A stretch of 64,000 nucleotides of DNA from Xanthocytophaga flava (GTDB lineage Bacteria > Bacteroidota > Bacteroidia > Cytophagales > 172606-1), in the NCBI GenBank assembly GCA_030068525.1, contig JASJOS010000007.1, positions 124,001 to 188,000 of the forward strand, in the 5' to 3' direction. Below the pieces are notes generated by a model. The model saw only the letters and a program-made list of their open reading frames with translations. It made no database searches and had not been told where the DNA came from. Shown here piece after piece: positions 18,009-27,034 of this stretch (position 1 is its first letter; each line of letters starts with the position of its first letter). The translations under genes and the position numbers were made by a program.

Positions 18009-19898
18009 ATGAGTGATCCTATAAAACACGAATGCGGTATCGCGATGATCCGCCTCCGCAAGCCATATCAATATTATATTGACAAATATGGCACCTCCCT
18101 ATATGGAGTCAACAAACTATACCAGATGCTTGAGAAACAAAGTAATCGGGGTCAGGATGGAGCAGGTGTATCGGTTATTAAAATAGGTGTTCCTCCCGGA
18201 ATTCGCTATATCAGCCGCTACCGATCTATCGACAACCAACCTATTGCCAAGATTTTCAAGAAGATCAACAAGAAATTCCAGAAATCTACCAAAGGCCACA
18301 AAGACCGGATCTATGATGCTCAATGGTTGAAAGAAAATGTCGCATTTACAGGAGAGGTCCTACTGGGACATGTGCGTTATGGAACTCATGGAGTGAATAG
18401 CATAGAAAGCTGCCATCCGTTTCTTCGACAAAACAACTGGCGAAGTCGAAATCTGGTAGTAGCAGGAAACTTCAATATGACCAATGTAGATGATCTGTTT
18501 GATAAGCTGCTTTCCTTGGGACAACATCCAAAAGAAAAAGTAGATACTATCACAGTAATGGAGAAGATTGGTCACTTCCTGGACGAAGAAAACCAACGTA
18601 TTTTTGATCTTTATAAGGATCAATATACAAATGTGGAGATGAGTCATGTGATTGAGGAGAAGATGGATATCCCACGGGTAATACGTCGTTCCTGCCGTGA
18701 CTTTGATGGAGGTTACGCAATGGCCGGAATGATCGGACATGGAGCGGCATTTGTAGCACGTGATCCTGCGGGCATTCGCCCTGCCTACTATTATGCAGAT
18801 GATGAAGTAGTAGTAGTAGCATCTGAACGGGTTGCGATCAAATCTGCCTTTAACATCTCGTATGATTCCATTCGGGAGATTCAACCTGGACATGCTTTAG
18901 TTATACAGAAAAACGGAGACTTTGCAGAACATCCGTTTATCAATACACTCGAAAAACGTTCCTGTAGCTTCGAACGTATTTATTTCTCCCGCGGTTCAGA
19001 TCCTGCCATTTATAATGAACGTAAAGAACTAGGTCGTTTATTGATTCCTCAGGTACTAAAGGCAATTGACTACGATCTGGAAAACACAGTATTTTCATAT
19101 GTACCTAACACAGCAGAAACTGCATTTTTAGGTATGATGGAGGGAATGGAAACATGGTTAAGTGAACAACGCAAAAAAGCTGTAGCAGAAAAAGCATCTC
19201 CTGAAGAACTGGACAAACTACTTTCTATACGTCCTCGGGTAGAGAAGATGGTTATTAAGGATGCTAAGCTCCGGACATTCATCACTGACGATGATCATCG
19301 GGATGATATGGTGTCGGCTGGATACGATACAACCTATGACGTTATCCGCCGTGGATATGATACATTGGTACTGGTAGATGATTCTATTGTACGTGGAACT
19401 ACTCTTGAGAAGAGTATCTTACGCATTTTGGATCGTTTAGGACCTAAAAAGATTGTGGTCGTTTCTTCTGCTCCTCAGATACGTTATCCAGATTGTTATG
19501 GTATTGATATGTCTCGAATGAAAGAATTTGTAGCTTTCCGGGCAGCACTAGCATTACTGGAAGAAAGAGGTCAATCAGAAAAACTGTACAATATATTAGA
19601 AGAATGTAAGAGTGCATTCTGGAACGACAGAGCTCATGAAGAGAACTTTGTAAAATCAGTTTATGATAACTTCAGTGATGAAGAAGTCTCAAACAAAATT
19701 GCGGAGATTATTCGTCCACATAATCTGTATGCCAAAGTAGAAGTTGTTTTCCAAACCGTTGAAAACCTACACAAGGCATGTCCTAATCATACAGGCGATT
19801 GGTACTTTACAGGTAATTACCCAACTCTGGGAGGTAACAAAGTTGTAAATAAATCTTTTATGAATTATATGTCTGGCGTTTCTGTCAGAGCTTATTAA
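18009..19898 (+). CDS. purF: amidophosphoribosyltransferase, long form
   Basis: This enzyme catalyses the first step of purine synthesis, making 5-phosphoribosylamine from PRPP and glutamine. The N-terminal class II glutaminase starts at Cys9 (HECGIAMIRL) after a short propeptide that is normally removed. Glutaminase residues are seen in SNRGQDGAG and GHVRYGTHG. The phosphoribosyltransferase half has the PRPP loop VLVDDSIVRGTT at about residues 454-465. At 629 residues it is well over 100 longer than typical bacterial PurF, with extra sequence after the start (about 60-100) and in the middle. This long form is known in Bacteroidota. It is followed by a very long hairpin. Confidence 0.88.
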   Translation: MSDPIKHECGIAMIRLRKPYQYYIDKYGTSLYGVNKLYQMLEKQSNRGQDGAGVSVIKIGVPPGIRYISRYRSIDNQPIAKIFKKINKKFQKSTKGHKDRIYDAQWLKENVAFTGEVLLGHVRYGTHGVNSIESCHPFLRQNNWRSRNLVVAGNFNMTNVDDLFDKLLSLGQHPKEKVDTITVMEKIGHFLDEENQRIFDLYKDQYTNVEMSHVIEEKMDIPRVIRRSCRDFDGGYAMAGMIGHGAAFVARDPAGIRPAYYYADDEVVVVASERVAIKSAFNISYDSIREIQPGHALVIQKNGDFAEHPFINTLEKRSCSFERIYFSRGSDPAIYNERKELGRLLIPQVLKAIDYDLENTVFSYVPNTAETAFLGMMEGMETWLSEQRKKAVAEKASPEELDKLLSIRPRVEKMVIKDAKLRTFITDDDHRDDMVSAGYDTTYDVIRRGYDTLVLVDDSIVRGTTLEKSILRILDRLGPKKIVVVSSAPQIRYPDCYGIDMSRMKEFVAFRAALALLEERGQSEKLYNILEECKSAFWNDRAHEENFVKSVYDNFSDEEVSNKIAEIIRPHNLYAKVEVVFQTVENLHKACPNHTGDWYFTGNYPTLGGNKVVNKSFMNYMSGVSVRAY

Positions 19899-19902
19899 TG
19901 TA

Positions 19903-19967
19903 TCAAGATCACATAAAAAGAAAGCCCTCAATACGATATTGAGGGCTTTCTTTTTATGTGATCTTGA
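19903..19967. terminator. 31-bp perfect inverted repeat after purF
   Basis: The arms 19903-19933 and 19937-19967 are perfectly complementary over 31 bp with a 3-nt loop (CGA). The top of the stem is GC-rich (AAAGCCCTCAATA), with A- and T-runs inside the arms (CTTTTTATG). It lies 4 bp after the purF stop and 27 bp from the stop of the convergent gene. It can terminate both, but is far longer than needed. Confidence 0.85.
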
Positions 19968-19994
19968 GCTTTATTAGAGATGTAAGAAAAGCTT

Positions 19995-20615
19995 TTACTT
20001 TGCAGCCGTCTGGTTACGTAATTTGGAAATTTCCTGTTTCATTTCATCTACCCGGTTTCGTTCTGTCTGAAGTTCCCGTCCCAAAGCCGTTTGTATTTCC
20101 AACAACTTTTTCTTATAATCATCTACTTGGTCACGAGCTTCTTCAAAGTCTTTTCGTGTGCTTACAGTTACTTGGTTGCTATTTTTATACTGGAAGAAAA
20201 AGAATGCTAATACAGCCAGAAGAGCAACATATACTATATAGCTAAACATTACATATCCGTTCTTATCTACATTTATTCCCAGCACTGGTACTTGTTGACT
20301 AGCCTCATCATTTTTTTGCATCTGATCTTCTTTAGCCTTTACCTGTTGTTCCAGTTTCGCTACCTGCGTCTTCAGTGCCTGGATTTCGTCTGTTGAAGCC
20401 TTCAACTTTTTCTTGGTTACACTTACAGAATCCTGAACCTTGCTCCAGAATGCATCCAACGATGTTTGTTTAATAACCTTGAAATCCTGATAATTATTAG
20501 ACCCTTCTTTAAGTTGCTGATACTGACTATTAAGACTATTCTGAGCTTGTGCTGAGAATAGAATACCTTGAAGAATGCACAAAGATAGAATGATTGATTT
20601 TTTAAGATTTTTCAT
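19995..20615 (-). CDS. coiled-coil membrane protein with signal peptide
   Basis: A 206-residue protein with a signal peptide (residues 1-25, ending AQAQ). A periplasmic helical part (30-65) follows, then a coiled coil (about 68-105), a single membrane helix at about 123-141 (MFSYIVYVALLAVLAFFFF) and a second cytoplasmic coiled coil (about 155-203). No catalytic domain is visible. Similar Bacteroidota proteins are sometimes annotated as tRNA (guanine-N1) methyltransferase (recollection, unverified), but nothing here supports that. It probably spans the inner membrane and oligomerises. It is a single gene ending at the purF hairpin. Confidence 0.8.
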   Translation of the reverse strand: MKNLKKSIILSLCILQGILFSAQAQNSLNSQYQQLKEGSNNYQDFKVIKQTSLDAFWSKVQDSVSVTKKKLKASTDEIQALKTQVAKLEQQVKAKEDQMQKNDEASQQVPVLGINVDKNGYVMFSYIVYVALLAVLAFFFFQYKNSNQVTVSTRKDFEEARDQVDDYKKKLLEIQTALGRELQTERNRVDEMKQEISKLRNQTAAK

Positions 20616-20734
20616 GATGCGTACTTTTCAGATTTGGCCATGCTTAGTTTATTACTACTTATACGAAAGAACAAAGATGAAAAGTTATAGTTTATAAAGA
20701 AAAAATTACTGCCAAATGTAATAAATAAAAGAAA

Positions 20735-20760
20735 ATAGCCAGAGTTTTGGCTCTGGCTAT
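20735..20760 (-). terminator. terminator of the DUF1080 gene
   Basis: ATAGCCAGAG (20735-20744) and CTCTGGCTAT (20751-20760) form a 10-bp perfect stem with a 6-nt loop. On the minus strand it follows the DUF1080 stop by 30 nt and is trailed by TTTTCTTTTATT. Confidence 0.8.
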
Positions 20761-20789
20761 GACAATTTCCTCGAATTTCCTTCTATGTC

Positions 20790-21581
20790 TTACAAAGGGC
20801 GAATCCAGATGTTTCTGAAGCTGATTGGCTCACTAGGATCTCCATGGTCTTGTAATTTAATTGGAGATTTGCCATGTGCTGTTTTATATTCTGCCAGGCC
20901 AATGTATTGGGTAGGACCTCTCAACTCAGTATTGTTTTGGATTAAAACCCCATTGTGCAATACAGTTACCCGAGCTGGTGAAAACAAGGAACCATCTTCT
21001 TTAAAGCGTGGAGCTGTAAATACAATATCGTACACATTCCACTCACCTGGTTTGCGCATAGCATTTATTAAAGGACGAGTCTGCTTGTAAATACTTCCGG
21101 CTTGTCCGTTAGCATAAGTACGGTTGTTATAAGAGTCTACAATCTGTAACTCATACCCAGCATCTCCTTTTCCAATAGATGCCAGAAACAATCCACTGTT
21201 TCCTCTTCCTTGTCCTGTACCAGTAATTTTCTCAGGAATACGCCATTCGATATGCAGTTGATAATCTAAAAACGATTCTTTAGTCTGTATATTACCAGTG
21301 CCTTTCTTAACCGTGAATACTCCATTGGCAACGGTCCACTGAGCAGCAGTTTGCGGATCATTGGTAGAAACCCACTGATCCAGATTTTTTCCATCAAACA
21401 AAACAATGGCATCAGAAGGTGCGCTGCTGTTGGCACCGGGAGTAGTTACTTTCACTTCGGGTTCCCAGGATTCAGTCATTTCCGGCTTCATTTGCGCCTT
21501 TTCCTGAGAAGGAGCTTGTGCAATAGCTGCTGACCCCAAAAGCAAACTTATGGCAATGAACGTAAGTGTGTTTTTTTGCAT
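20790..21581 (-). CDS. secreted DUF1080 protein (3-keto-disaccharide hydrolase-like)
   Basis: A 263-residue exported protein with a signal peptide (residues 1-22, AIAQA). The DUF1080 concanavalin-like fold follows, with the usual opening AIVLFDGKNLDQWVS, the core LHIEWRIPE, NSGLFL and the end ISFRNIWIRPL. Members of this family bind or cleave sugars, including 3-keto-glycosides, in the periplasm. The substrate here is unknown because no oxidoreductase or transporter lies beside it. Length and order of motifs are normal. It is a single gene with its own terminator. Confidence 0.9.
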   Translation of the reverse strand: MQKNTLTFIAISLLLGSAAIAQAPSQEKAQMKPEMTESWEPEVKVTTPGANSSAPSDAIVLFDGKNLDQWVSTNDPQTAAQWTVANGVFTVKKGTGNIQTKESFLDYQLHIEWRIPEKITGTGQGRGNSGLFLASIGKGDAGYELQIVDSYNNRTYANGQAGSIYKQTRPLINAMRKPGEWNVYDIVFTAPRFKEDGSLFSPARVTVLHNGVLIQNNTELRGPTQYIGLAEYKTAHGKSPIKLQDHGDPSEPISFRNIWIRPL

Positions 21582-21814
21582 AACAATTACTATAAAAAAG
21601 AGGGTTTAAACAAAATGTAAATTGACAGATTGTTGCGAAAATTAGAACATTTTAAGGAAAACTTTTACTTCTTGTGACAAAAATTAATCCAAATTGTAAT
21701 CTCTTCCAACCAATATCGCCTTTCTTTAGTAACCTCTAACTACAATAAGATGATGTACAGAGGATTGAACATTTGCAAAAGTTTCAAAAAAACGATTTTA
21801 ACTTATATAAAAAC

Positions 21815-21847
21815 AAACGCCTGCAGAGGATATTTCTACAGGCGTTT
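21815..21847 (-). terminator. terminator of the DUF2911 gene
   Basis: AAACGCCTG (21815-21823) pairs with CAGGCGTTT (21839-21847); more pairs can form inside the loop. It lies 23 bp after the DUF2911 stop, and T-rich sequence follows on the minus strand. Confidence 0.7.
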
Positions 21848-21869
21848 ATGATTCCTACATTCAATGAAT

Positions 21870-22718
21870 TTATTTTTTAGGCATTTCAGCTAATAACTTC
21901 TCATTCATTTTCACATAATCGTTATTGCTGGCTGCTTTAGCTAACTCTATGGATTTCTTAGCAGTCTCAGTTGCACCTTTGTAATCTTTCAACTTCGCCT
22001 GCAATTTCGCTTTCTGGTGTAATTGCCAGAATTGAGGGTTAGTCTCAGTGGCTTTGTTCATCCAGGTAAGAGCCTGTGGCAAATCACGATTATTATCCAG
22101 ATAGTATACAGCGGCAGCAAATAGATCACCAGCAGCAGGAGTAGGATTATCAATTACCTTCTCTTTGATCTGAGCCATAACTTTTTTGTCTACGTCTGTC
22201 TCAATCTTTATTGAGGTTTTAACATTCTCCCAACAGATATTCAGATTACCACCATTAGTAGTCAGATCCGAAAAATCAATAGTAAATGTTTCAACTTTGG
22301 CAGGAAGTGATACAGGTTTTGCAGTAAAACGCACCACATCATTTTCCTGCTTGTAGCTTTGTTCTGTTGTTTTCAGATCTTTACTCAAAATGATAGTCCA
22401 CTCCTTAGCAGTTGGAATAGATAACAAAGCATACTCACCTGCAGGCACTTTACTTCCATTCAACATCACATCATCACTAAAGGTAATCTTAGTTGCCTGG
22501 TTAGCACCTGTACGCCATATTTTTCCATATTCACGAACTTCACCAAACAATTTACGACCTCTCAGACTTGGACGGGAATAATCTACTTTTACGTCTACGA
22601 GGCCTACTCTCTGTGAAACAGAAGCACCTGGACTTGGTTGCGGCGTAGCAATCTGAGCCTGGATAGAAGTAAAAGCGATCCAACAGCAAATAAGTGTGCT
22701 GAATACTAGTTTTCTCAT
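21870..22718 (-). CDS. secreted DUF2911 protein with TPR-like tail
   Basis: A 282-residue exported protein, signal peptide at residues 1-21. Residues about 25-165 match the DUF2911 pattern: SPGASVSQRVGLVDVKVDYS, RPSLRGRKLFGE, GKIWRTGANQATKI and VPAGEYALLSIP. The C-terminal 110 residues form TPR-like helices (LPQALTWMNKATETNPQFWQ, DYKGATETAKKSIELAKAAS). Function of DUF2911 is not established; it is common in Bacteroidota. The gene stands alone, divergent from the aminotransferase gene. Confidence 0.9.
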   Translation of the reverse strand: MRKLVFSTLICCWIAFTSIQAQIATPQPSPGASVSQRVGLVDVKVDYSRPSLRGRKLFGEVREYGKIWRTGANQATKITFSDDVMLNGSKVPAGEYALLSIPTAKEWTIILSKDLKTTEQSYKQENDVVRFTAKPVSLPAKVETFTIDFSDLTTNGGNLNICWENVKTSIKIETDVDKKVMAQIKEKVIDNPTPAAGDLFAAAVYYLDNNRDLPQALTWMNKATETNPQFWQLHQKAKLQAKLKDYKGATETAKKSIELAKAASNNDYVKMNEKLLAEMPKK

Positions 22719-22859
22719 ACGATTTTTAGGGATTTGTTTTGCGTTAAAATAAACAACGGGGTAAAAGTATATATTCTTTTCTAAACTCTCTCAGGAAAAT
22801 AAGTAATTGTCGTATAAGTGTCCTATACGCGAAAGGGACAAAATAATTAGTAACTGTGT

Positions 22860-22879
22860 GTAAAAATGCGTATTTTTAC
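22860..22879. repeat. inverted repeat in the DUF2911/aminotransferase intergenic region
   Basis: GTAAAAAT and ATTTTTAC form an 8-bp perfect inverted repeat with the loop GCGT, about 75 bp upstream of the aminotransferase start. A second short repeat, CGTATA...TATACG, lies about 50 bp before it. Both could be operator sites for either divergent gene. Confidence 0.3.
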
Positions 22880-22953
22880 CCGGTTAAAATAATATCTTAT
22901 TTAGCCATTAATCCTCCAAATTATATTTTAGTAATTTAACCTCAAACCAAATC

Positions 22954-24168
22954 ATGTCAGCAGTACTGGACCCAGTATCCGTTCTTTCAGACCGCGTAAA
23001 TGCCATGGCAGAATCTGCCACACTGGCAATGACGAAAAAAGCCCGTGAATTAGCTGCTCAAGGTGTTAAGGTAATTAGCCTAAGCATTGGCGAGCCCGAC
23101 TTTCCTACCCCTCAACATATAAAGGACGCTGCCAAGAAAGCTATTGATGATAATTTCACACAATATACTCCTGTATCTGGTATTGCTGATCTGCGTTCTG
23201 CTATTGCAGAAAAACTACGTAGAGACAACAACTTGGATTGGAAACCTGAAAACATTGTAGTATCTACTGGAGCAAAACAGTCATTAACCAATGTATTGCT
23301 GGCGTTGCTCAACCCTGGTGATGAAGTAATTATTTTCTCTCCTTACTGGGTAAGTTATAGTGAGATGGTTGTGTTGGCAGAAGGCGTACCTGTACTGGTA
23401 ACCGGTTCTCTGGAAAACGATTTTAAAGTTACTGCTGAAGAATTTGAAGCAGCTATCACTCCTCGTACCAAACTTGTAATGTTCTCTTCTCCTTGTAATC
23501 CAACAGGATCTGTATTTACAGAAGAAGAACTTCGCAAGATCGGACAGGTAGTAGAACGTCATGAAAATATTTTCGTCATGGCTGACGAGATTTATGAATA
23601 TATTGTATTTGAAGGCAAAAACTTCAGCATTGGTTCTATCCCATCTATCAAAGATCGCGTTATTACTGTAAACGGATGTTCGAAAGGATATGCTATGACA
23701 GGATGGCGTTTGGGTTATATTGCTGCAGCCAAGTGGATTGCAGATGCCTGTGACAAAATTCAGGGTCAGGTAACTTCCGGAACTTGCTCTATTACTCAGA
23801 AAGCAGCTGTTGCCGCACTGACAGGACCTCTGGATGATACTCGTAAAATGGCAGAGGCGTATCGCCGTCGCCGGGATCTGGTAATTGCCGGACTACGCGA
23901 AATTCCAGGTTTGAAGATCTCTGTTCCTCAGGGTGCTTTTTATGCATTCCCTGATATGAGTTATTATTTTGGTAAGTCAGATGGCACTAACAAAATCAAT
24001 AATGCAGATGATCTGGCAATGTATCTACTGAATGTAGGCCATGTAGCTACTGTATCTGGTGCAGCATTTGGTGCACCTAACTGTATTCGCTTGTCAACAG
24101 CAGCTTCAGATGAAAATCTGACTGAAGCGATCAGCCGTATCAAGACAGCACTTGGCAATCTGAAATAA
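22954..24168 (+). CDS. class I PLP-dependent aminotransferase (aspartate-type)
   Basis: A 404-residue fold-type I aminotransferase. The N-terminal substrate region has SLSIGEPDFPTP. The PLP-contacting stretch is SSPCNPTGSVF, followed by the Asp/Tyr pair in MADEIYEYIVFEG. The Schiff-base lysine is Lys244 in SKGYAMTGWRLGY, and the C-terminal Arg that binds the carboxylate is seen in NCIRLS. It most resembles the aspartate aminotransferase I-gamma type (AspB/AspC), transferring amino groups between aspartate and 2-oxoglutarate; broader specificity including aromatic or prephenate substrates is possible. A single gene with its own terminator. Confidence 0.93.
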   Translation: MSAVLDPVSVLSDRVNAMAESATLAMTKKARELAAQGVKVISLSIGEPDFPTPQHIKDAAKKAIDDNFTQYTPVSGIADLRSAIAEKLRRDNNLDWKPENIVVSTGAKQSLTNVLLALLNPGDEVIIFSPYWVSYSEMVVLAEGVPVLVTGSLENDFKVTAEEFEAAITPRTKLVMFSSPCNPTGSVFTEEELRKIGQVVERHENIFVMADEIYEYIVFEGKNFSIGSIPSIKDRVITVNGCSKGYAMTGWRLGYIAAAKWIADACDKIQGQVTSGTCSITQKAAVAALTGPLDDTRKMAEAYRRRRDLVIAGLREIPGLKISVPQGAFYAFPDMSYYFGKSDGTNKINNADDLAMYLLNVGHVATVSGAAFGAPNCIRLSTAASDENLTEAISRIKTALGNLK

Positions 24169-24199
24169 TATTCTAAGTATAGTCACACTTTATAAATAC

Positions 24200-24229
24200 A
24201 AACCCTTGTTTCATACAAGGGTTTTTTAC
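24200..24229 (+). terminator. terminator of the aminotransferase gene
   Basis: AAACCCTTGT (24200-24209) and ACAAGGGTTT (24215-24224) form a 10-bp stem with a 5-nt loop, followed by a T-run. It lies 31 bp after the stop codon. Confidence 0.85.
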
Positions 24230-24240
24230 TTTCTTTTCCT

Positions 24241-24465
24241 ATGAGTCAGGAACAACCCAATAACCCTCTACATGGTAAAACCCTTGAAATGATTCTGAAC
24301 TATCTGGTTGATTACTATGGGTGGGATGGACTTGGTGACCGTATTGAGATCCGGTGTTTCATCTATGATCCAAGTATTAAGTCTAGCCTCACTTTTTTGC
24401 GCAAAACACCCTGGGCACGTAAAAAGGTGGAAGATTTGTATATTGCTACTCTTCTCAATAAATAA
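24241..24465 (+). CDS. VF530-type small DNA-binding protein
   Basis: A 74-residue protein matching the VF530 (DUF2132) family across its length: [20 protein letters not shown], then [20 protein letters not shown], then [13 protein letters not shown]. The structure of VF530 suggests a small helical DNA-binding protein; its role is not well established. It begins 12 bp after the end of the terminator, so it is probably transcribed separately or by read-through. Confidence 0.9.
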   Translation: MSQEQPNNPLHGKTLEMILNYLVDYYGWDGLGDRIEIRCFIYDPSIKSSLTFLRKTPWARKKVEDLYIATLLNK

Positions 24466-24643
24466 AGATTCCTGTCACAAACATATTTTTCAGGATCAAA
24501 CGTTTTACACAATATTCCCTTTAACAAGCTTCCATTACTACCTCTGCATTCAAAGCAAATACATAAAAGCATTCGGAAGTCTGTTAGGGTTTTTGTTTTT
24601 TTGCCAATTCTTTTACCTGATCTTTTTTATTGCTGATTGAAAC

Positions 24644-25636
24644 ATGAATCTTTCTGAGATATTTGAGGCGTTTAATAATTTACGTGTATTGATTATTGGT
24701 GATGTAATGGTTGATTCGTATCTATGGGGTAAGGTAGACCGCATTTCGCCAGAAGCACCTGTACCTATTGTAAGTGTCAAGAAACGTGAAAAACGTCTGG
24801 GAGGCGCTGCCAATGTAGCCTTAAACGTAAAATCACTGGGAGCCGAACCTATCCTGTGTGCAGTAATTGGAGCAGATACTGACGGACAGGATTTCCTGCA
24901 ACTGCTCGATGAAAGTGAGCTAACACGTGAGGGCATCGTAGCTAGTGCCAGCCGCATTACAACGATCAAACACCGTATTATCTCTGGTTCTCAACAGATG
25001 CTGCGCATTGATTCTGAGATGGAGAATCTTCTTCTTGCTCAGGAAAAAGCAGACCTGACTAAAAAAATACTCGGTCTTCTTCCTAATTCTGACGTAGTTA
25101 TTTTTGAAGACTATGATAAAGGTGTTCTGGATGAAGGCTTGATCCAGGAAATTACAGAAGCTGCCCGTAAACTGGAAATTCCTATCATTGTAGATCCAAA
25201 GAAACGTAACTTCCTGCACTATAAACATGCGACTCTTTTTAAACCCAATCTGAAAGAGTTACGGGAAGGATTGAAGATTGACTTCAATGTAGCTCATCGG
25301 GATGAACTGGAAGGGGCCTTGGATCAGTTAAAACAACATCTTCAACTTGAAGGAGTATTACTTACTCTTTCTGAGAGAGGGGTCTTTATTGATCTGGATG
25401 GAGAGAAGCATCATATTCCGGCACATATACGACAGATTTCGGATGTGTCAGGAGCAGGAGATACCGTAGTGAGCATTGCAGCTTTATGCCTAGCATTGAA
25501 ATTACCTCCTTTGGTAATAGCGGAGTTATCTAACCTGGGAGGAGGACTAGTATGCGAGTATGCAGGGGTAGTGCCTGTTGACAAGCAAAAATTACTGGAA
25601 GAGGCAATCGAAAATAGTATTCAGATCAAAAACTGA
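24644..25636 (+). CDS. rfaE1: D-glycero-beta-D-manno-heptose-7-phosphate kinase-like PfkB kinase
   Basis: A 330-residue ribokinase/PfkB family kinase. The N-terminus (VLIIGDVMVDSYLWGKVDRI, SPEAPVPIVSV, RLGGAANVALN) is characteristic of the HldE/RfaE domain I that phosphorylates heptose-7-phosphate at C1 for lipopolysaccharide core synthesis. The C-terminal ATP/anion-hole motif is DVSGAGDTVVS, with catalytic Asp273. There is no fused nucleotidyltransferase domain, so the adenylyl transfer would need a separate protein. Not next to other LPS genes. Length and both signature motifs are normal. Confidence 0.88.
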   Translation: MNLSEIFEAFNNLRVLIIGDVMVDSYLWGKVDRISPEAPVPIVSVKKREKRLGGAANVALNVKSLGAEPILCAVIGADTDGQDFLQLLDESELTREGIVASASRITTIKHRIISGSQQMLRIDSEMENLLLAQEKADLTKKILGLLPNSDVVIFEDYDKGVLDEGLIQEITEAARKLEIPIIVDPKKRNFLHYKHATLFKPNLKELREGLKIDFNVAHRDELEGALDQLKQHLQLEGVLLTLSERGVFIDLDGEKHHIPAHIRQISDVSGAGDTVVSIAALCLALKLPPLVIAELSNLGGGLVCEYAGVVPVDKQKLLEEAIENSIQIKN

Positions 25637-25645
25637 TCTTATATG

Positions 25646-25682
25646 TATCAGAGACAGAAAAGTAGATTTCCTGTCTCTGATA
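25646..25682. terminator. bidirectional terminator between convergent genes
   Basis: TATCAGAGACAG (25646-25657) and CTGTCTCTGATA (25671-25682) form a 12-bp perfect stem with a 13-nt loop, just between the stops of the heptose kinase gene and the small minus-strand gene. Confidence 0.7.
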
Positions 25683-25688
25683 TCACAA

Positions 25689-25961
25689 TTAACTGAAGAA
25701 GTTTTTTCCTTTTTCTTTCAGGTTTTCAAAAGCTTCTGTAGCATCATGCTTCAGCTCTTCAAATTTCTCCTGAGCTTGTTCTTTTATAATAGCACTTGCA
25801 TCAAATTCTTTGCCTTCGAGCAAGCCTGTTACCTGAGAGCCTACAGAATCAGGTAATTTTCCTTTGATATACTCTACAGATGCTAAAAAGGCAGATTGTG
25901 CCTGGGCATGAGAAATGCCAACTTTGGCAGCTATTTCGTTTACAATTTCGTCGATTTTCAT
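25689..25961 (-). CDS. small helical protein, 90 aa
   Basis: The product starting at ATG 25961 has 90 residues. An N-terminal helical part (MKIDEIVNEIAAKVGISHAQ) is followed by LPDSVGSQVTGLLEGKEFD and a charged, coiled-coil C-terminal tail (EKFEELKHDATEAFENLKEK). The first half resembles DUF2267-like or similar helical modules, but not firmly. The frame continues to 25988, but the internal start fits the helical domain better. No signal peptide or membrane segment. Single gene, role unknown. Confidence 0.7.
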   Translation of the reverse strand: MKIDEIVNEIAAKVGISHAQAQSAFLASVEYIKGKLPDSVGSQVTGLLEGKEFDASAIIKEQAQEKFEELKHDATEAFENLKEKGKNFFS

Positions 25962-26094
25962 AATGGTACGTGTGGATATGTTATACATTGACAGGCTTAT
26001 ACTACAGCGCTGTAAGCAAAGAAAACAGATAAATGCAAAAAGACAAGGATTTTGTGATTAAGATTTGATTAATGATTATAGTTAGTAACAAGGT

Positions 26095-26652
26095 TCAGGA
26101 ATAGATTCCATACTTTGCCACATAAATCAGAACAATAGTAAACACAACCAACTTTGTCCAATACCAACGATCCTTGGATACAGGTTGTACCTTCCAGAAA
26201 TAATAAACTCCTGCTATTAGAGATACTATCACACTACAAATGATAGGATTAGGTTGAACGAAGAACACAAGGAAGATAAAAAAATAATGTCGCTGAAAGC
26301 CATGGAATGTTCGATATATTTCGTTGTACATACCATATTCAGGTAACCAATAATCTACAATCCAGTATATAGAATCCAAAATTAGTGTAAGTATAAGACC
26401 TATAAGAACTGTCTCAAACCAAATTTTAGCATAGGAATGTCGGTATAAAATCGCTATACTAATTACAATTGCAAACTCTGCATATAACCAATAAATTAGA
26501 TGGATCTTTGGAAAGATAGCGTGAACAGGAACACCTATGATAAAAAAGAAGTATGCCCATGCATAAATCTCAATAACCATAAACCACAATGCTAGTACAA
26601 TACATATAACAGGCAGTATCCGATAAATAAATAATGTATAGTTGAATTTCAT
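26095..26652 (-). CDS. multi-pass membrane protein, 185 aa
   Basis: A 185-residue hydrophobic protein with about five to six membrane segments and few charged residues. No family or motif was recognised. Its ATG overlaps the TGA stop of the upstream phosphatase gene (ATGA at 26649-26652), so the two are translationally coupled and may act together. Confidence 0.7.
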   Translation of the reverse strand: MKFNYTLFIYRILPVICIVLALWFMVIEIYAWAYFFFIIGVPVHAIFPKIHLIYWLYAEFAIVISIAILYRHSYAKIWFETVLIGLILTLILDSIYWIVDYWLPEYGMYNEIYRTFHGFQRHYFFIFLVFFVQPNPIICSVIVSLIAGVYYFWKVQPVSKDRWYWTKLVVFTIVLIYVAKYGIYS

Positions 26653-26996
26653 ATAAATAATGTTCTTTCTGCTTGTTGCATCATGCGTATTAAAAGAGTG
26701 ACTAGCTCAACCTGCATATACGTGTAAATATCTTCTATCCCAAGCACGTTAATCTTATGTAGGTACAGTATTCCGGTATATTGTTGAATACGTTCCTGAT
26801 GATGAGCTTCCATAACAAATATCCTATCAGCCCACTCCAGCATTTGGTCTGTTACCAGTGTAGTTCCTTCTTTTTCACACAAACGCTGGCTGAGTCCGGC
26901 AGAACGAAACTGATGTTGTGGATAATGCTCCCGAAAATAATCCTCAGCTGTTCGTGAACGATTTTTATTGGCAGTACAAAGAAACAGGATATTCAT
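26649..26996 (-). CDS. short low-molecular-weight tyrosine phosphatase-like protein
   Basis: The 115-residue product from ATG 26996 begins MNILFLCTANKNRSRTAEDY, which is the phosphatase P-loop CX5R with Cys7 and Arg13. The general-acid Asp region could be WADRIFVME around residues 55-63, and the chain is shorter than typical LMW-PTP (about 150). A longer frame to 27110 would overlap the divergent lipoprotein gene and adds residues before the first strand, so it is not used. It is coupled by ATGA to the membrane protein downstream. Arsenate-reductase-like activity is an alternative. Confidence 0.8.
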   Translation of the reverse strand: MNILFLCTANKNRSRTAEDYFREHYPQHQFRSAGLSQRLCEKEGTTLVTDQMLEWADRIFVMEAHHQERIQQYTGILYLHKINVLGIEDIYTYMQVELVTLLIRMMQQAERTLFI

Positions 26997-27034
26997 GGGT
27001 TGGGATAGATCTGAAAAATTAGTTACTTGTGTAT

